A DNA stretch of 64,000 nt from Micromonospora_I sp040659735 (GCF_040659735.1 NZ_JBFANZ010000002.1:1-64000); one strand, 5' to 3'; counted from the stretch's first letter, positions 9,388 to 17,192 are shown. Numbers and translations are program-made. Notes: generated by a model not told the origin, from the sequence alone.

Positions 9388-10275
9388 CTACTCGTTGAGA
9401 AAGCTCCCGATGCGCTCCCGCAGGTCCGCGCGATTGTTCCAGAGCACGCCCGGCTTGTCGTACACGTGCAGCGTGGCACCGGGAAGCCCGGCTGCAAGCC
9501 GCTCCGCGACCTCGACCGGATGCAGTTCGTCGCCGGCGCAACCGATCACCAGCGCACGGGCGCTGACCGCGGCCAGCGCGGCCCGGTCGGCGACCGCGAC
9601 CTCGTCGAGCAGGCCGTCGAGAGAGGACCCGAGCCCGTCACGCATGAGCTGGTCGATGCGCTGACGCAGATAGGCCCAGCCGGCCGGGGTGTTCCGCACG
9701 GCGGGGGGCAGTTCGGCGGAGACCACCTCGGCCACCGCCGACAGGTCGCCGGCCTCGACCGCGGCGATGAGCTCCGTCAGTCGCTGCCGCGCCACGGACG
9801 GCCGCGCCTCGTCGAGTACCGCGGGAAGGAAGAAGACCGCCCGATCAAAGCGCTCCGGGCTCTCCGCGAGCAGCCGGCAGAGCGTCGCGGCGCCCAGGCT
9901 GACGCCGAGGGCGCGGGTCGCGCCGGACAGATCGGCCACGGCACGCAGATCACGGGCGAGATCCCCGTAGCTCCACGGGCCGGGCGGCGCGTCGGAGCGG
10001 CCGTGCCCCCGGAACTGGAAGAAGACCTTGCGGCCGACCACGCCGCTGGCGAGTGGACGGGTGACGGCGATGCCACTGGCGAAGCCGTGCGCGAACACGG
10101 TGACCGGGTGACCCACCCCGGTGACCAGCCGCTCCAGCAGGACCCCGTGCGGCGTCGCGACGAGCTCGGTCTCCGGCTCGGGCAGCGCCGGCCGTCCGGT
10201 CCGCGGCGCGGTGGGACCCGGCCCGTACGTGCGCGGGCCACCGTCAGGCGGCGGGGGCCAGCGGAAATCTCTCAC
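9388..10275 (-). CDS. alpha/beta hydrolase fold protein
   Basis: 295-residue alpha/beta hydrolase. The nucleophile elbow GVSLG places Ser126, the oxyanion FAHGF motif is at 61-65 and the acid Asp249 is in GCAGDE. The catalytic His usually found shortly before the C-terminus is not in its normal place: the expected GH-type segment reads KPGVLWNNRADL (275-286). It may be non-catalytic or use another residue. The GTG start overlaps the stop of the DUF2516 gene (GTGA), so the two are coupled and probably expressed together. Confidence 0.85.
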   Translation of the reverse strand: MRDFRWPPPPDGGPRTYGPGPTAPRTGRPALPEPETELVATPHGVLLERLVTGVGHPVTVFAHGFASGIAVTRPLASGVVGRKVFFQFRGHGRSDAPPGPWSYGDLARDLRAVADLSGATRALGVSLGAATLCRLLAESPERFDRAVFFLPAVLDEARPSVARQRLTELIAAVEAGDLSAVAEVVSAELPPAVRNTPAGWAYLRQRIDQLMRDGLGSSLDGLLDEVAVADRAALAAVSARALVIGCAGDELHPVEVAERLAAGLPGATLHVYDKPGVLWNNRADLRERIGSFLNE

Positions 10276-10586
10276 CAGAAGCCTTTGCCATCGGTCAGGT
10301 CACGCAGGCCGACGCGGACGTCGAGCAGATAGATCAGGGAAGCGGCGATGCCGACCAGTCCGAAGATGCTCAACACGCCGAAGCCGAGCAGGGTGAGGAG
10401 CAGGCAGATGCCGAGGATCGCCAGCCAGGCTCCCTTGGGGATGGTGCCGATCGCCGGGAAGGCATCGGAGCGCTGGGTGAGGCAGTGCACGAAGGCGACG
10501 CCCTCCACGACAAGGGCGAAGACGAGGAGCGCCAGGTCGATGACGGTCTTGACATCGAGGTAGAAGATCGGCGCGGCAGTGACCAT
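10272..10586 (-). CDS. DUF2516 family membrane protein
   Basis: 104-residue small membrane protein with about three hydrophobic helices; homologous to M. tuberculosis Rv0476, which also sits next to hbhA. Function unknown. I chose the ATG at 10586 (MVTAAPIFYLDVKTVIDL) because TAAACT (10599-10594) is seven bases upstream, pointing to a leaderless mRNA; 16 more in-frame residues upstream are basic and run into the terminator of hbhA. Its stop overlaps the hydrolase start. Confidence 0.88.
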   Translation of the reverse strand: MVTAAPIFYLDVKTVIDLALLVFALVVEGVAFVHCLTQRSDAFPAIGTIPKGAWLAILGICLLLTLLGFGVLSIFGLVGIAASLIYLLDVRVGLRDLTDGKGFW

Positions 10587-10603
10587 GCGGTGAAGTTTAT
10601 GCC

Positions 10604-10645
10604 GCAAGCCCCGGGTGCGTACCATCCGGCGCACCCGGGGCTTGC
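10604..10645 (-). terminator. strong hairpin terminator of hbhA
   Basis: A perfect 16-base stem: GCAAGCCCCGGGTGCG (10604-10619) pairs with 10630-10645 around a 10-base loop, eleven bases after the hbhA stop codon. The -10 of DUF2516 (10599-10594) begins five bases beyond it, so the -35 region of that promoter lies inside the hairpin. Confidence 0.8.
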
Positions 10646-10655
10646 ACGGTGGTCG

Positions 10656-11210
10656 TTACTTGGCGGTCGCGCGCGTGCGCTTGGCCGGCTTCGCGGCCTT
10701 GGCCACCGGCGCGTTCTCCTGCACGATCTCCGCGACGTCGGCCGGGGTGGCGGTGACCTCGGCGGGCGCCTCGGTGGCCTCGATGTCGGCGTTGACGGTC
10801 TCGGCGGCCTGCACCACGCCGGTGCCGACGACGCGCTCGCCGTGGGCGACGAGCGCCCCGTAGACGGCGACGGCCCGCTCCTGCGCGGCCTGCGCCCCCG
10901 CGACGAAGGCGGCGGTGTTGCGCGTGGCGACCTCACGCAGGCGCTCGACGTCGAGCTCCTGCGTGGTGGCCTTCTCACGCAGGTTGGCGGCGGTGGTGTT
11001 GGCGGCGCGCAGGGTGGCGGCGGCCTTCTCGCGGAGCCCGGTGGTGCTGGTCACGGCCTTCTCGCGCAGCTCAACCGTGGTGTTCACGGCCTTACCGCTC
11101 AGGTCGGTGACGACCTCGGGCAGCTTGCGCAGCTGGCGGTAGGCGAGGTCACCGGCGCCGGCGACGGCGTAGAGCGGGGCGGGGATCCGGGTCGTCCTGG
11201 GCTGGCTCAT
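10656..11210 (-). CDS. hbhA: heparin-binding hemagglutinin-like protein (HbhA-like)
   Basis: 184-residue alpha-helical, coiled-coil protein with a Lys/Ala-rich tail (AKAAKPAKRTRATAK), the layout of mycobacterial HbhA, whose Lys-rich tail binds heparan sulfate and whose helix associates with membranes. A series of LREKA-type repeats occupies residues 40-80. There is no signal peptide, as in HbhA. The ATG overlaps the stop of the XRE gene by one base (TAATG). The order XRE regulator, HbhA, DUF2516 is that of Rv0474-Rv0475-Rv0476. In a non-pathogen it is more likely a surface or lipid-droplet-associated structural protein than an adhesin for animal cells (inference). Confidence 0.82.
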   Translation of the reverse strand: MSQPRTTRIPAPLYAVAGAGDLAYRQLRKLPEVVTDLSGKAVNTTVELREKAVTSTTGLREKAAATLRAANTTAANLREKATTQELDVERLREVATRNTAAFVAGAQAAQERAVAVYGALVAHGERVVGTGVVQAAETVNADIEATEAPAEVTATPADVAEIVQENAPVAKAAKPAKRTRATAK

Positions 11211-11848
11211 TACTTCTCCTCCTCGGCCGCGGGTGCGGTCGCGCTGTTCGGGTCGGTCATTTCCGGGCGGACGCGGGTCGCCTTCCTGGCGACCCTCTTC
11301 ACTGGCTTGGGGGTGGTCGCGGGCGCGGGGGTGGCACCGGCCTCGGTCACCGCGACGGACTCCAGCACGCTCTCGATCGGGCTCGCCGCTGGCTGCTGCT
11401 CGGCGACCACGACGGTCTCGGTGGCAGCGGGGGCGGACGCGGCGGTGTCCCCAGCGGAGGGATCGGGCTCCGCAACGGGCGCGGCGGCAGCGGCTTCGGC
11501 GAGGCGGGCGTTCTCCCGGCGGAACGTCTCGTAGATCTGGCTCAGCGACTGCTTCTGCGACATCGTCAGGTCGGCGTCGGCCGCGATCGCGGCCAGGACG
11601 CCCTGCCCGTTGTTGTCATCGAGCAGCCCGGCGCGCAGGTACATCACCGGCGTGGACACCCGCAGCGCGCTGGCGAGCTGCTGGAGGACCTCCGCGCTCG
11701 GCTTGCGCAGGCCGCGCTCGATCTGGCTCAGATAGGGGTTGCTCACGCCCGCCTGGTCGGCGAGCTGACGCAGCGAGATCTTCGCGTTGCGGCGCAGGTC
11801 GCGGATGAAGCCGCCGACGTCACGGGGCAGATCCTTCGGTGTGGCCAT
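11210..11848 (-). CDS. XRE-family transcriptional regulator (Rv0474-like)
   Basis: 212 residues. An XRE/Cro helix-turn-helix occupies about residues 14-70 (ISLRQLADQAGVSNPYLSQIE), followed by a helical region and a disordered Ala/Pro/Thr tail with basic patches. The ATG at 11848 is preferred over two upstream in-frame starts because TACCGT (11861-11856) is seven bases upstream. An 8-base inverted repeat at 11870-11887 sits over the expected -35, suggesting autoregulation. Translationally coupled to hbhA. Confidence 0.88.
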   Translation of the reverse strand: MATPKDLPRDVGGFIRDLRRNAKISLRQLADQAGVSNPYLSQIERGLRKPSAEVLQQLASALRVSTPVMYLRAGLLDDNNGQGVLAAIAADADLTMSQKQSLSQIYETFRRENARLAEAAAAAPVAEPDPSAGDTAASAPAATETVVVAEQQPAASPIESVLESVAVTEAGATPAPATTPKPVKRVARKATRVRPEMTDPNSATAPAAEEEK

Positions 11849-11869
11849 GACCTCGACGGTAAACCTCAT

Positions 11870-11887
11870 CGCTTGCAACTGCAAGCG
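11870..11887 (-). promoter_or_regulatory. probable operator of the XRE/hbhA operon
   Basis: CGCTTGCA and TGCAAGCG form a perfect 8-base inverted repeat with a 2-base centre, 9 bases upstream of the inferred -10 (11861-11856) and hence covering the -35 region. A dyad of this size is right for an XRE dimer. Confidence 0.6.
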
Positions 11888-12035
11888 AAGTGCTAGCGAC
11901 AGTTAGCGGGGTCACTCATGAATGTGTTTTTCCTCGAACGCCCCCGGCCGGTCAACGCCGCACTGCTGGAGTTTCTGGCGCCGGTCTGACCCGCACGCGG
12001 CGCGATCGTCCACGCACACCGGTTCGTTACGCGTG

Positions 12036-12995
12036 CTACCAGATGGCGCGGACGCCACCCACCCGCTGGCCGGCGCCGAAGAGCGGCACCTCGGCCAGCT
12101 CGGCGAGGATCGGAGCGTCCACGCCGAGCCGGCGCAGCGCCGAGACGAGCACCGGCATCCGGGCCCGCATCTGACCGTCGTCGATCTTCATCGCGACGGC
12201 GCCGACGCCGGGAAGCGCGACCGCGAGCACCCCCTCCGCGCCTCCCTTGGCCAGCAGCGCGGGCACCCCGGTCATCAGCCGGGTGTCCTCGGCAGTCGTG
12301 CCCGCGACCACCGCCGGGTGCGCTCGCATCGCCGACGCGACGGTCTGCTCGACCGACCCGGCCGCGCCGCAGACCAACCGCAGGTAGGCGCCGGCCAGTC
12401 CGGTCAGCGAGATCGCGAGCACGGGCGCCCCGCAACCGTCGACGCCGACCGCGCCCGCCGGCTCACCGGCGAACTCCTCCACCGCGGCGGTCACCTGCCG
12501 CTGCAGGGGGTGGTCCGGATGCCAGTACTCCTCCAGCGGCCATCCGGCCGCGAGGCAGGTGAGCAGCATCCCGGTGTGCTTGCCGGAGCAGTTCATCTGG
12601 ATCCGCGCCGGGCCTCCGCCAGCCCTCAGGACGGCGGCCGCGGCCTCCGCCCCGATCGGCATGTCCGGCGGGCAGCGCAGCGCGGACTCGTCCAGGCCGG
12701 CGCTGCGCAGCAGCGCACGTACCCGCGCGAGGTGGAAGTCCTCGCCGTGGTGGCTGGCGCAGACCAGGGCCAGATCGGCCGGATCCGCCAGCCGCAGGCC
12801 GGCGCGGAGCATGCCGATCGCCTGCATCGGCTTGCTGGCAGAGCGCGGGAAGACCGGCGAGGTGATGTCACCCGCCGAGGTCACCACCGTGCCACCCGCA
12901 TCGAGCACCGCCACTGAACCGCGGTGGAAACCCTCCACGAAGTCGGAGCGGACCACCTCAGCGAGCGGCACGCCGCCCTCGTAAGTCTTTCTCAT
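12036..12995 (-). CDS. L-asparaginase, Rhizobium etli type
   Basis: 319-residue protein of the asparaginase II family first known from R. etli (PF06089), unrelated to the bacterial AnsA/AnsB fold and resembling the serine beta-lactamase-like amidases. The SxxK-like SASKPMQ (about residues 52-58), CSGKHTGML and GVDGCGAPV motifs are typical. It would hydrolyse asparagine to aspartate and ammonia in the cytoplasm. The ATG at 12995 is selected because TACGGT (13008-13003) is seven bases upstream; an ATG 18 bases earlier would fall before the expected transcription start. No signal peptide. Confidence 0.9.
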   Translation of the reverse strand: MRKTYEGGVPLAEVVRSDFVEGFHRGSVAVLDAGGTVVTSAGDITSPVFPRSASKPMQAIGMLRAGLRLADPADLALVCASHHGEDFHLARVRALLRSAGLDESALRCPPDMPIGAEAAAAVLRAGGGPARIQMNCSGKHTGMLLTCLAAGWPLEEYWHPDHPLQRQVTAAVEEFAGEPAGAVGVDGCGAPVLAISLTGLAGAYLRLVCGAAGSVEQTVASAMRAHPAVVAGTTAEDTRLMTGVPALLAKGGAEGVLAVALPGVGAVAMKIDDGQMRARMPVLVSALRRLGVDAPILAELAEVPLFGAGQRVGGVRAIW

Positions 12996-13040
12996 CTTTC
13001 CGACCGTACCCATCGGGCTTTGCGCCGCCGTGACGAAACG

Positions 13041-13880
13041 TCAGGACCGGGCCGAAAGGCCGAGCAGCTGCCGGGCCTCCCCGGTGGTGGCGGGCGGTCG
13101 CTGCGCGAGCTGAGCGAAGCCGACCGCACGGGCGACGAGCTGCATGTTGGACTCGACCGGCCGCCCCTTGGCGTAGGTGATCGTGTCCTCCATCCCGACC
13201 CGCAGGTGACCGCCGGCGGAGAGCGACGCCAACATGACCGGGATCGTGCTACGCCCGATGCCGGTGGCGGAGAAGCTCGTCCCCTCCGGCAGGTCGCGCA
13301 GCGCCTGGTGGCAGGCGACCAGCGCCTCAGTGGTGCCGGGCATCCCGCCGGGCACCCCCATGACGAAGTCGACGTGCACATGCCCGCCGGCCGGCAGCCC
13401 GTACTTGTCGAGCAGCCGCCGCAGGGACGTCAACTGGCCCAGGTCGAAGATCTCGTATTCCGGCACGATCCCGCGCTCCTGCATCCGGGTGTGCAGGTCG
13501 ACGATGAACGCCCAGCGGTTGAGGAACACGTCATCACCGAAGTTGACCGTGCCCATCGTGCAGGAGGCCATGTCGGGGGCGGCGTCGAGCACGGCGAGCC
13601 GGTCGGACTCCGGGTCGGTGACCGCGCCGCCGCTGGAGAGCTGCACGATCAGGTCGGTGGTGTCGCGCAGCGCCGCGACGGTGTCACGCAGACGGCCCAG
13701 ATCCAGGGTGGGGCGCGCGTTGTCGTCGCGGATATGGACGTGGATCACGGAGGCGCCGAGCGCCTCGCATTCCTTGGCCGTGCTGACCAGCTCATCGAGC
13801 GTCACCGGCAGCGCCGACACGGCCTCTTTGGTCGACTCGGCGCCGGTCGGCGCAACCGTGATCAACGTCATTGTTGTCAT
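13041..13880 (-). CDS. BKACE family beta-keto acid cleavage enzyme
   Basis: 279-residue member of the 3-keto-5-aminohexanoate cleavage (Kce/BKACE, formerly DUF849) family: Zn-dependent TIM-barrel enzymes that condense a beta-keto acid with acetyl-CoA to give acetoacetate and a new CoA ester. The metal-binding HVH pair is at 47-49 (ASVIHVHIRD), and GMEDTITYAKGR carries the conserved late Glu. The family acts on many beta-keto acids, so the substrate is unknown; there are no lysine-fermentation genes nearby. The ATG at 13880 has a second ATG three codons later and no clear ribosome site. Confidence 0.88.
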   Translation of the reverse strand: MTTMTLITVAPTGAESTKEAVSALPVTLDELVSTAKECEALGASVIHVHIRDDNARPTLDLGRLRDTVAALRDTTDLIVQLSSGGAVTDPESDRLAVLDAAPDMASCTMGTVNFGDDVFLNRWAFIVDLHTRMQERGIVPEYEIFDLGQLTSLRRLLDKYGLPAGGHVHVDFVMGVPGGMPGTTEALVACHQALRDLPEGTSFSATGIGRSTIPVMLASLSAGGHLRVGMEDTITYAKGRPVESNMQLVARAVGFAQLAQRPPATTGEARQLLGLSARS

Positions 13881-13927
13881 GCCACTGATAGTCGCACACC
13901 CGATGATCGACTCGCCCGTGGCGATCC

Positions 13928-15013
13928 TCAGTCGGGGTCGATCGCCGCCGCCGACTCGGCGACCAGCAGCGGGGCGTCATCAGGCACGTTGCGCTTGACC
14001 ACCGCGAGGGCGACCATGCCCAGCTCGAAGTGGCGCACGGCGGTGCCGACGAACCCGACCGCGCGGCCGTCGCTGGTCACCGGAGTGCCGACAGCCGGCG
14101 GCTGATCGGTGGCCACCCCGTCGAGATGCAGCAGGACGAGACGACGCGGGGGCCGACCGAGGTTGTGCACCCGGGCGACCGTCTCCTGCCCGCGATAGCA
14201 CCCCTTGTCCAGGTGCACCGCGGGCGCCACCAGATCCACCTCTGCGGGAATCGTGCGGTGATCCGTCTCGAACCCCACCCGTGGCATCCGCGCCGCGACC
14301 CGGATCGCCTCGTACGCCCAGAGCCCGGCCACGGGCACTCCGGCGTCCGCCAGTCGACCGGCGACCTCCTCGATGGCGCCCCGCGGCACCAGCAGATCCA
14401 CCCCGAGCCGCACCCGCCGGGCCCAGCCCGTCCCGTCGCCGGGCAGCGGGCGGACCTCGTACATCGTGGTGGGGCGGGGCGGCATGGCGCCGGCGGCGAA
14501 CTTCGGGCCCGGCACGACGACCGCGTCCGGTTCGGCCAGCCCCTCGACGCCGAGGGCGGCGGCCGCCTCCCCCGCGCGCGGTCCGACCAGCGAGAGCAGC
14601 GCCCAGTCGGCGGTCGCGTCGCGCGGCTCGACGCGGGTGAAGAAGCGCATCTTCTCGAGGAACGCGAGCAGCGGGTCGGCCCCGCCCGGCTCCGTGTCCA
14701 GCCACGTCGTCACGCCGTCCTCGGCGACCATCGCGTGGTGCTCGACGTGTCCGTGCGGAGAGAGCACGAGCAGTTCGGTGCCCTGCCCGGCGCGGAGGTT
14801 GGCAAGGTGCTGGGTGGTGAGCGTGTGCAGCCAGCCGATCCGTTCCTCGCCGGGCACCGCGAGGACCCCGCGATGCGACCGGTCGACCAGACCCACCTCG
14901 GTGGCAAGCCGGCGCTGCTCGCGCATCGGGTCGCCGTAGTGCGCAGCCACCCCGGCGTCGCGCGACTCCTCGTCGAGCGCCTCGATCGCGACCGCACCCG
15001 CAATGTTGATCAT
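13928..15013 (-). CDS. ygfZ: folate-binding protein YgfZ/GcvT-like
   Basis: 361-residue YgfZ-type protein, a folate-dependent factor for repair or maturation of Fe-S enzymes. The family signature KGCYRGQE is present (about residues 255-262) and the GcvT-like fold covers the length. The ATG at 15013 has GGGGAGCGAG upstream and overlaps the stop of fur (ATGA), so the pair is coupled. Homologue and position correspond to M. tuberculosis Rv0811c. Confidence 0.92.
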   Translation of the reverse strand: MINIAGAVAIEALDEESRDAGVAAHYGDPMREQRRLATEVGLVDRSHRGVLAVPGEERIGWLHTLTTQHLANLRAGQGTELLVLSPHGHVEHHAMVAEDGVTTWLDTEPGGADPLLAFLEKMRFFTRVEPRDATADWALLSLVGPRAGEAAAALGVEGLAEPDAVVVPGPKFAAGAMPPRPTTMYEVRPLPGDGTGWARRVRLGVDLLVPRGAIEEVAGRLADAGVPVAGLWAYEAIRVAARMPRVGFETDHRTIPAEVDLVAPAVHLDKGCYRGQETVARVHNLGRPPRRLVLLHLDGVATDQPPAVGTPVTSDGRAVGFVGTAVRHFELGMVALAVVKRNVPDDAPLLVAESAAAIDPD

Positions 15014-15432
15014 TCTCGCTCCCCACATCGCCGGCAGACCCCGAACAGTGCCACGTGCCCGATGTCGACCGAGAACCCCTGCCGCTCCTCCAACTGCCGC
15101 GCCAACGGCGCGAGCAGCGTCGGATCCAGCTCCGTCACCGTCCCGCACGACCGGCAGACCAGGTGGACGTGCTGGTCGTCGCCGGCTCGGTGATAGGTCG
15201 GCGACCCGTGCGACAGGTGCGTATGGGTAACCAGCCCCAACTCCTCGAGCAACTCCAGCGTGCGGTAGATGGTGGTGATGTTCACACCGGCGGCCACCTC
15301 ACGCACCGCCGTGTGCACCTGCTCCGGTGTCGCGTGCCCCAGGTCGTAGACGGCTTCCAGAATGAGCTGTCGTTGCGCGGTCAACCGCAACCCACGCGAC
15401 CGCAGCATCTCCGCCAGGGATGATTCCGACAC
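15010..15432 (-). CDS. Fur-family metalloregulator
   Basis: 140-residue Fur/Zur/PerR-type repressor. The N-terminal winged helix contains NITTIYRTLELLEELGLV; the hinge and metal sites show DQHVHLVC, then two CxxC pairs (CRSC and CRRC) for structural zinc. Which metal it senses cannot be decided. The GTG at 15432 is preceded by TATGAT (15444-15439) with six bases between, so the transcript is probably leaderless; open reading frame further upstream lacks homology. Coupled to ygfZ, divergent from pabC, with only 23 bases between the two starts. Confidence 0.9.
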   Translation of the reverse strand: MSESSLAEMLRSRGLRLTAQRQLILEAVYDLGHATPEQVHTAVREVAAGVNITTIYRTLELLEELGLVTHTHLSHGSPTYHRAGDDQHVHLVCRSCGTVTELDPTLLAPLARQLEERQGFSVDIGHVALFGVCRRCGERE

Positions 15433-15438
15433 CGTCCG

Positions 15439-15448
15439 ATCATAGTGT
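15439..15448. promoter_or_regulatory. symmetric divergent -10 pair, fur / pabC
   Basis: ATCATAGTGT carries TATGAT on the minus strand (15444-15439), six bases before the fur GTG, and TAGTGT on the plus strand (15443-15448), seven bases before the pabC ATG. The hexamers share TA at 15443-15444. Both genes would be transcribed without a leader from a 23-base intergenic gap, so the two promoters must compete for polymerase. Confidence 0.7.
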
Positions 15449-15455
15449 GGGACGC

Positions 15456-16301
15456 ATGTCCCGCCACCAGGTCGTCGCCGTGCTCGGTCGGGGCGTCGTG
15501 CCACCCGACACCCCGGTGCTCCCGGTGACCGACCGGGGCGTGCTGCACGGCGACGGGCTCTTCGAAACCATGCACGTCCGCGACGGCCGGCCGTGGCTCG
15601 CCCACCAGCACCTCGACCGGCTGCGCGGCGCGGCGAAGGCGGTCGCGCTGCCGCTTCCCGCCCCCGCAGATCTGGCCGCGCTCCTCGCCGAGACCTGCGC
15701 CGGCTGGCCGGCCGGCATGGAGGGGGCGCTGCGCCTGGTCTGCACACGTGGCGCGGAGGGCGGCGGCGCCGGCACCGTTTTCACAACGCTGTCCGAGGTG
15801 GAGCCCGGGCTCGTCCGCGCCCGGCGCGCCGGCATCACGGTCGCCACCCTGCCCCTCGGAGTCGCCGCGACCGCCCGCGCCGGCGCGCTCTGGCTGCTCG
15901 CGGGGATCAAGTCCACGTCGTACGCCGCAAACCTCGCCAGCCGACGGTGGGCCGCCGCGAACGGGTTCGACGACGTCCTCTGGACCTCGACCGACGGCTA
16001 CGCCCTGGAGGGACCCACCGCCAACCTGGTGTGGCTCGACGGGGACGTCCTGTGCACCGTGCCGGCCGACCGCACCGGAATCCTGCCCGGCATCACGGCC
16101 CGGTGGCTGCTCGACCACGCGGCCACCCTCGGTTGGAGCGCGGCCGAGCGGATGGTGACCCCCGACGAGTTGCGTGACGGCGGCGGTGTCTGGCTCACCT
16201 CGTCCGTCCGCGGGCTCGCCGAGATCCGCTCGCTCGACGGGAACGCACTCCCGCCGTCACCACACACGGCGATGATCCGCCAGCTGCTCGGCTTCACCTG
16301 A
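15456..16301 (+). CDS. pabC: class IV aminotransferase, aminodeoxychorismate lyase-like
   Basis: 281-residue fold-type IV PLP enzyme. The PLP Lys is Lys152 in AGIKSTSY, and the phosphate-binding end GPTANLVW and SSVRGLAE motifs follow. Closest by motif and context to 4-amino-4-deoxychorismate lyase, which releases pyruvate to give p-aminobenzoate for folate; branched-chain or D-amino acid aminotransferase activity cannot be excluded. The neighbouring folate-binding YgfZ fits a folate theme. Position matches Rv0812. The ATG at 15456 is probably leaderless. Confidence 0.88.
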   Translation: MSRHQVVAVLGRGVVPPDTPVLPVTDRGVLHGDGLFETMHVRDGRPWLAHQHLDRLRGAAKAVALPLPAPADLAALLAETCAGWPAGMEGALRLVCTRGAEGGGAGTVFTTLSEVEPGLVRARRAGITVATLPLGVAATARAGALWLLAGIKSTSYAANLASRRWAAANGFDDVLWTSTDGYALEGPTANLVWLDGDVLCTVPADRTGILPGITARWLLDHAATLGWSAAERMVTPDELRDGGGVWLTSSVRGLAEIRSLDGNALPPSPHTAMIRQLLGFT

Positions 16302-16358
16302 CCGCGCCGCGCGGCGTCTCGCCCCGCCCGGTCCCGCCTCGCCTCGCCTCGCCTCGCC

Positions 16359-16426
16359 GATCCTGCAGTTGTGGCGCGAACCTATCCCGCCGTCAGCGGC
16401 CTGTCCGGCGCCACAACTGCAAGATC
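16359..16426. repeat. 19-base imperfect inverted repeat between convergent genes
   Basis: The arm at 16359-16377 (GATCCTGCAGTTGTGGCGC) pairs with 16408-16426 with one mismatch and a 30-base middle. A tandem CGCCT run precedes it at about 16335-16358. It lies between convergent pabC and the nitrobindin-like gene, so it may act as a terminator in both directions, but the long conserved arms look more like a dispersed REP-type element. Confidence 0.65.
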
Positions 16427-16438
16427 GCGGGGATCAGG

Positions 16439-17026
16439 TCAGCCCGCGACCCGGGTGAGACGGGCAGACAGGTGCGGCGAGAGCCCGTGGCCGACCGCGG
16501 CCATCTCCTGGGCGTAGAGGAGCGCGCCCTCGACAATCCCGAAGAGCCGATGGCCGGCCGTGACCTCCTTGGCGGTCGTCGTACGAACCACCGCGTCGGT
16601 CGACAACTCGACCTGCATCCCGTTGACCCTGCCGAGGTAGAGCTCCATGACCCCGGTCGGGCTGATCATCATTGCTTCGAGCTCATCGGTCGCGCGGTCG
16701 CCGTCCATCACCGGCCGCCACCAGCCCAGCTCCCGGCCCGCCGGTCGGACCGGCCGGGACTGCTCGTCGAGCAGCCACGCCCGCGACTCGTACTGCAGGA
16801 ACGGACGGCCGTCATGGCTGATCCGGATCTCCTGCCCGTAGTCGAAGTCCTCGATGGTCGGATAACCCCCGCGCCCACGCCCCCGCCACACACCGACGTA
16901 CGGCAGCAGGCCGAGCAGCGCCGGGTGCAGGTCCGGACCGACGCGCAGGTCGTGGGTCTCTTCAAAGGGGTACGGCTCAACCGGCGGCGCGTTCAGCCAC
17001 GGCGGCTGCATCGGGTTGTCGCTCAC
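16439..17026 (-). CDS. nitrobindin-like FABP-family protein (DUF1794)
   Basis: 195-residue ten-stranded beta-barrel of the nitrobindin/THAP4 family. The signature VGVWRGRGRGGYPTIE lies at 45-59 and the C-terminal proximal haem ligand position is kept as His185 (SPHLSARLTRV), so ferric haem binding and peroxynitrite isomerisation are possible. The mycobacterial homologue Rv0813c has the same neighbours. The GTG at 17026 is chosen for the GGAAGG eight bases upstream. A 34-codon membrane microprotein gene lies 52 bases upstream in the same direction. Confidence 0.9.
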   Translation of the reverse strand: MSDNPMQPPWLNAPPVEPYPFEETHDLRVGPDLHPALLGLLPYVGVWRGRGRGGYPTIEDFDYGQEIRISHDGRPFLQYESRAWLLDEQSRPVRPAGRELGWWRPVMDGDRATDELEAMMISPTGVMELYLGRVNGMQVELSTDAVVRTTTAKEVTAGHRLFGIVEGALLYAQEMAAVGHGLSPHLSARLTRVAG

Positions 17027-17078
17027 CAAATCCGCCTTCCGTTCGCGACTGCGGGGCTCGCAAGCTCACTCCTCGCGC

Positions 17079-17183
17079 TCACCAACGTCCTCTCGAAATC
17101 CGTACCGCGAGATACACCAAACCACCGGCCAGTGCGCCGAAAGCGGCGACCAGCAGGCTGACGAACCCAATCTCGGTAACCAT
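17079..17183 (-). CDS. 34-residue single-pass membrane microprotein
   Basis: A short frame encoding MVTEIGFVSLLVAAFGALAG followed by GLVYLAVRISRGRW: one hydrophobic helix of about 20 residues and a positively charged end, which predicts N-out/C-in insertion. TAGGAT (17198-17193) is nine bases upstream of the ATG, the same kind of leaderless promoter as neighbouring genes. It is the first gene before the nitrobindin-like gene, so the two probably form an operon. I know of no named family. Comparison with related genomes would show whether the peptide is conserved. Confidence 0.65.
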   Translation of the reverse strand: MVTEIGFVSLLVAAFGALAGGLVYLAVRISRGRW

Positions 17184-17192
17184 GACAAGGTC

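Noticed and set aside
13871..13899. Possible leaderless promoter of the BKACE gene (TATCAG upstream of ATG)
   Set aside because: The hexamer lacks the final T of TANNNT and is only four bases from the start, so it does not fit the pattern of the other genes.
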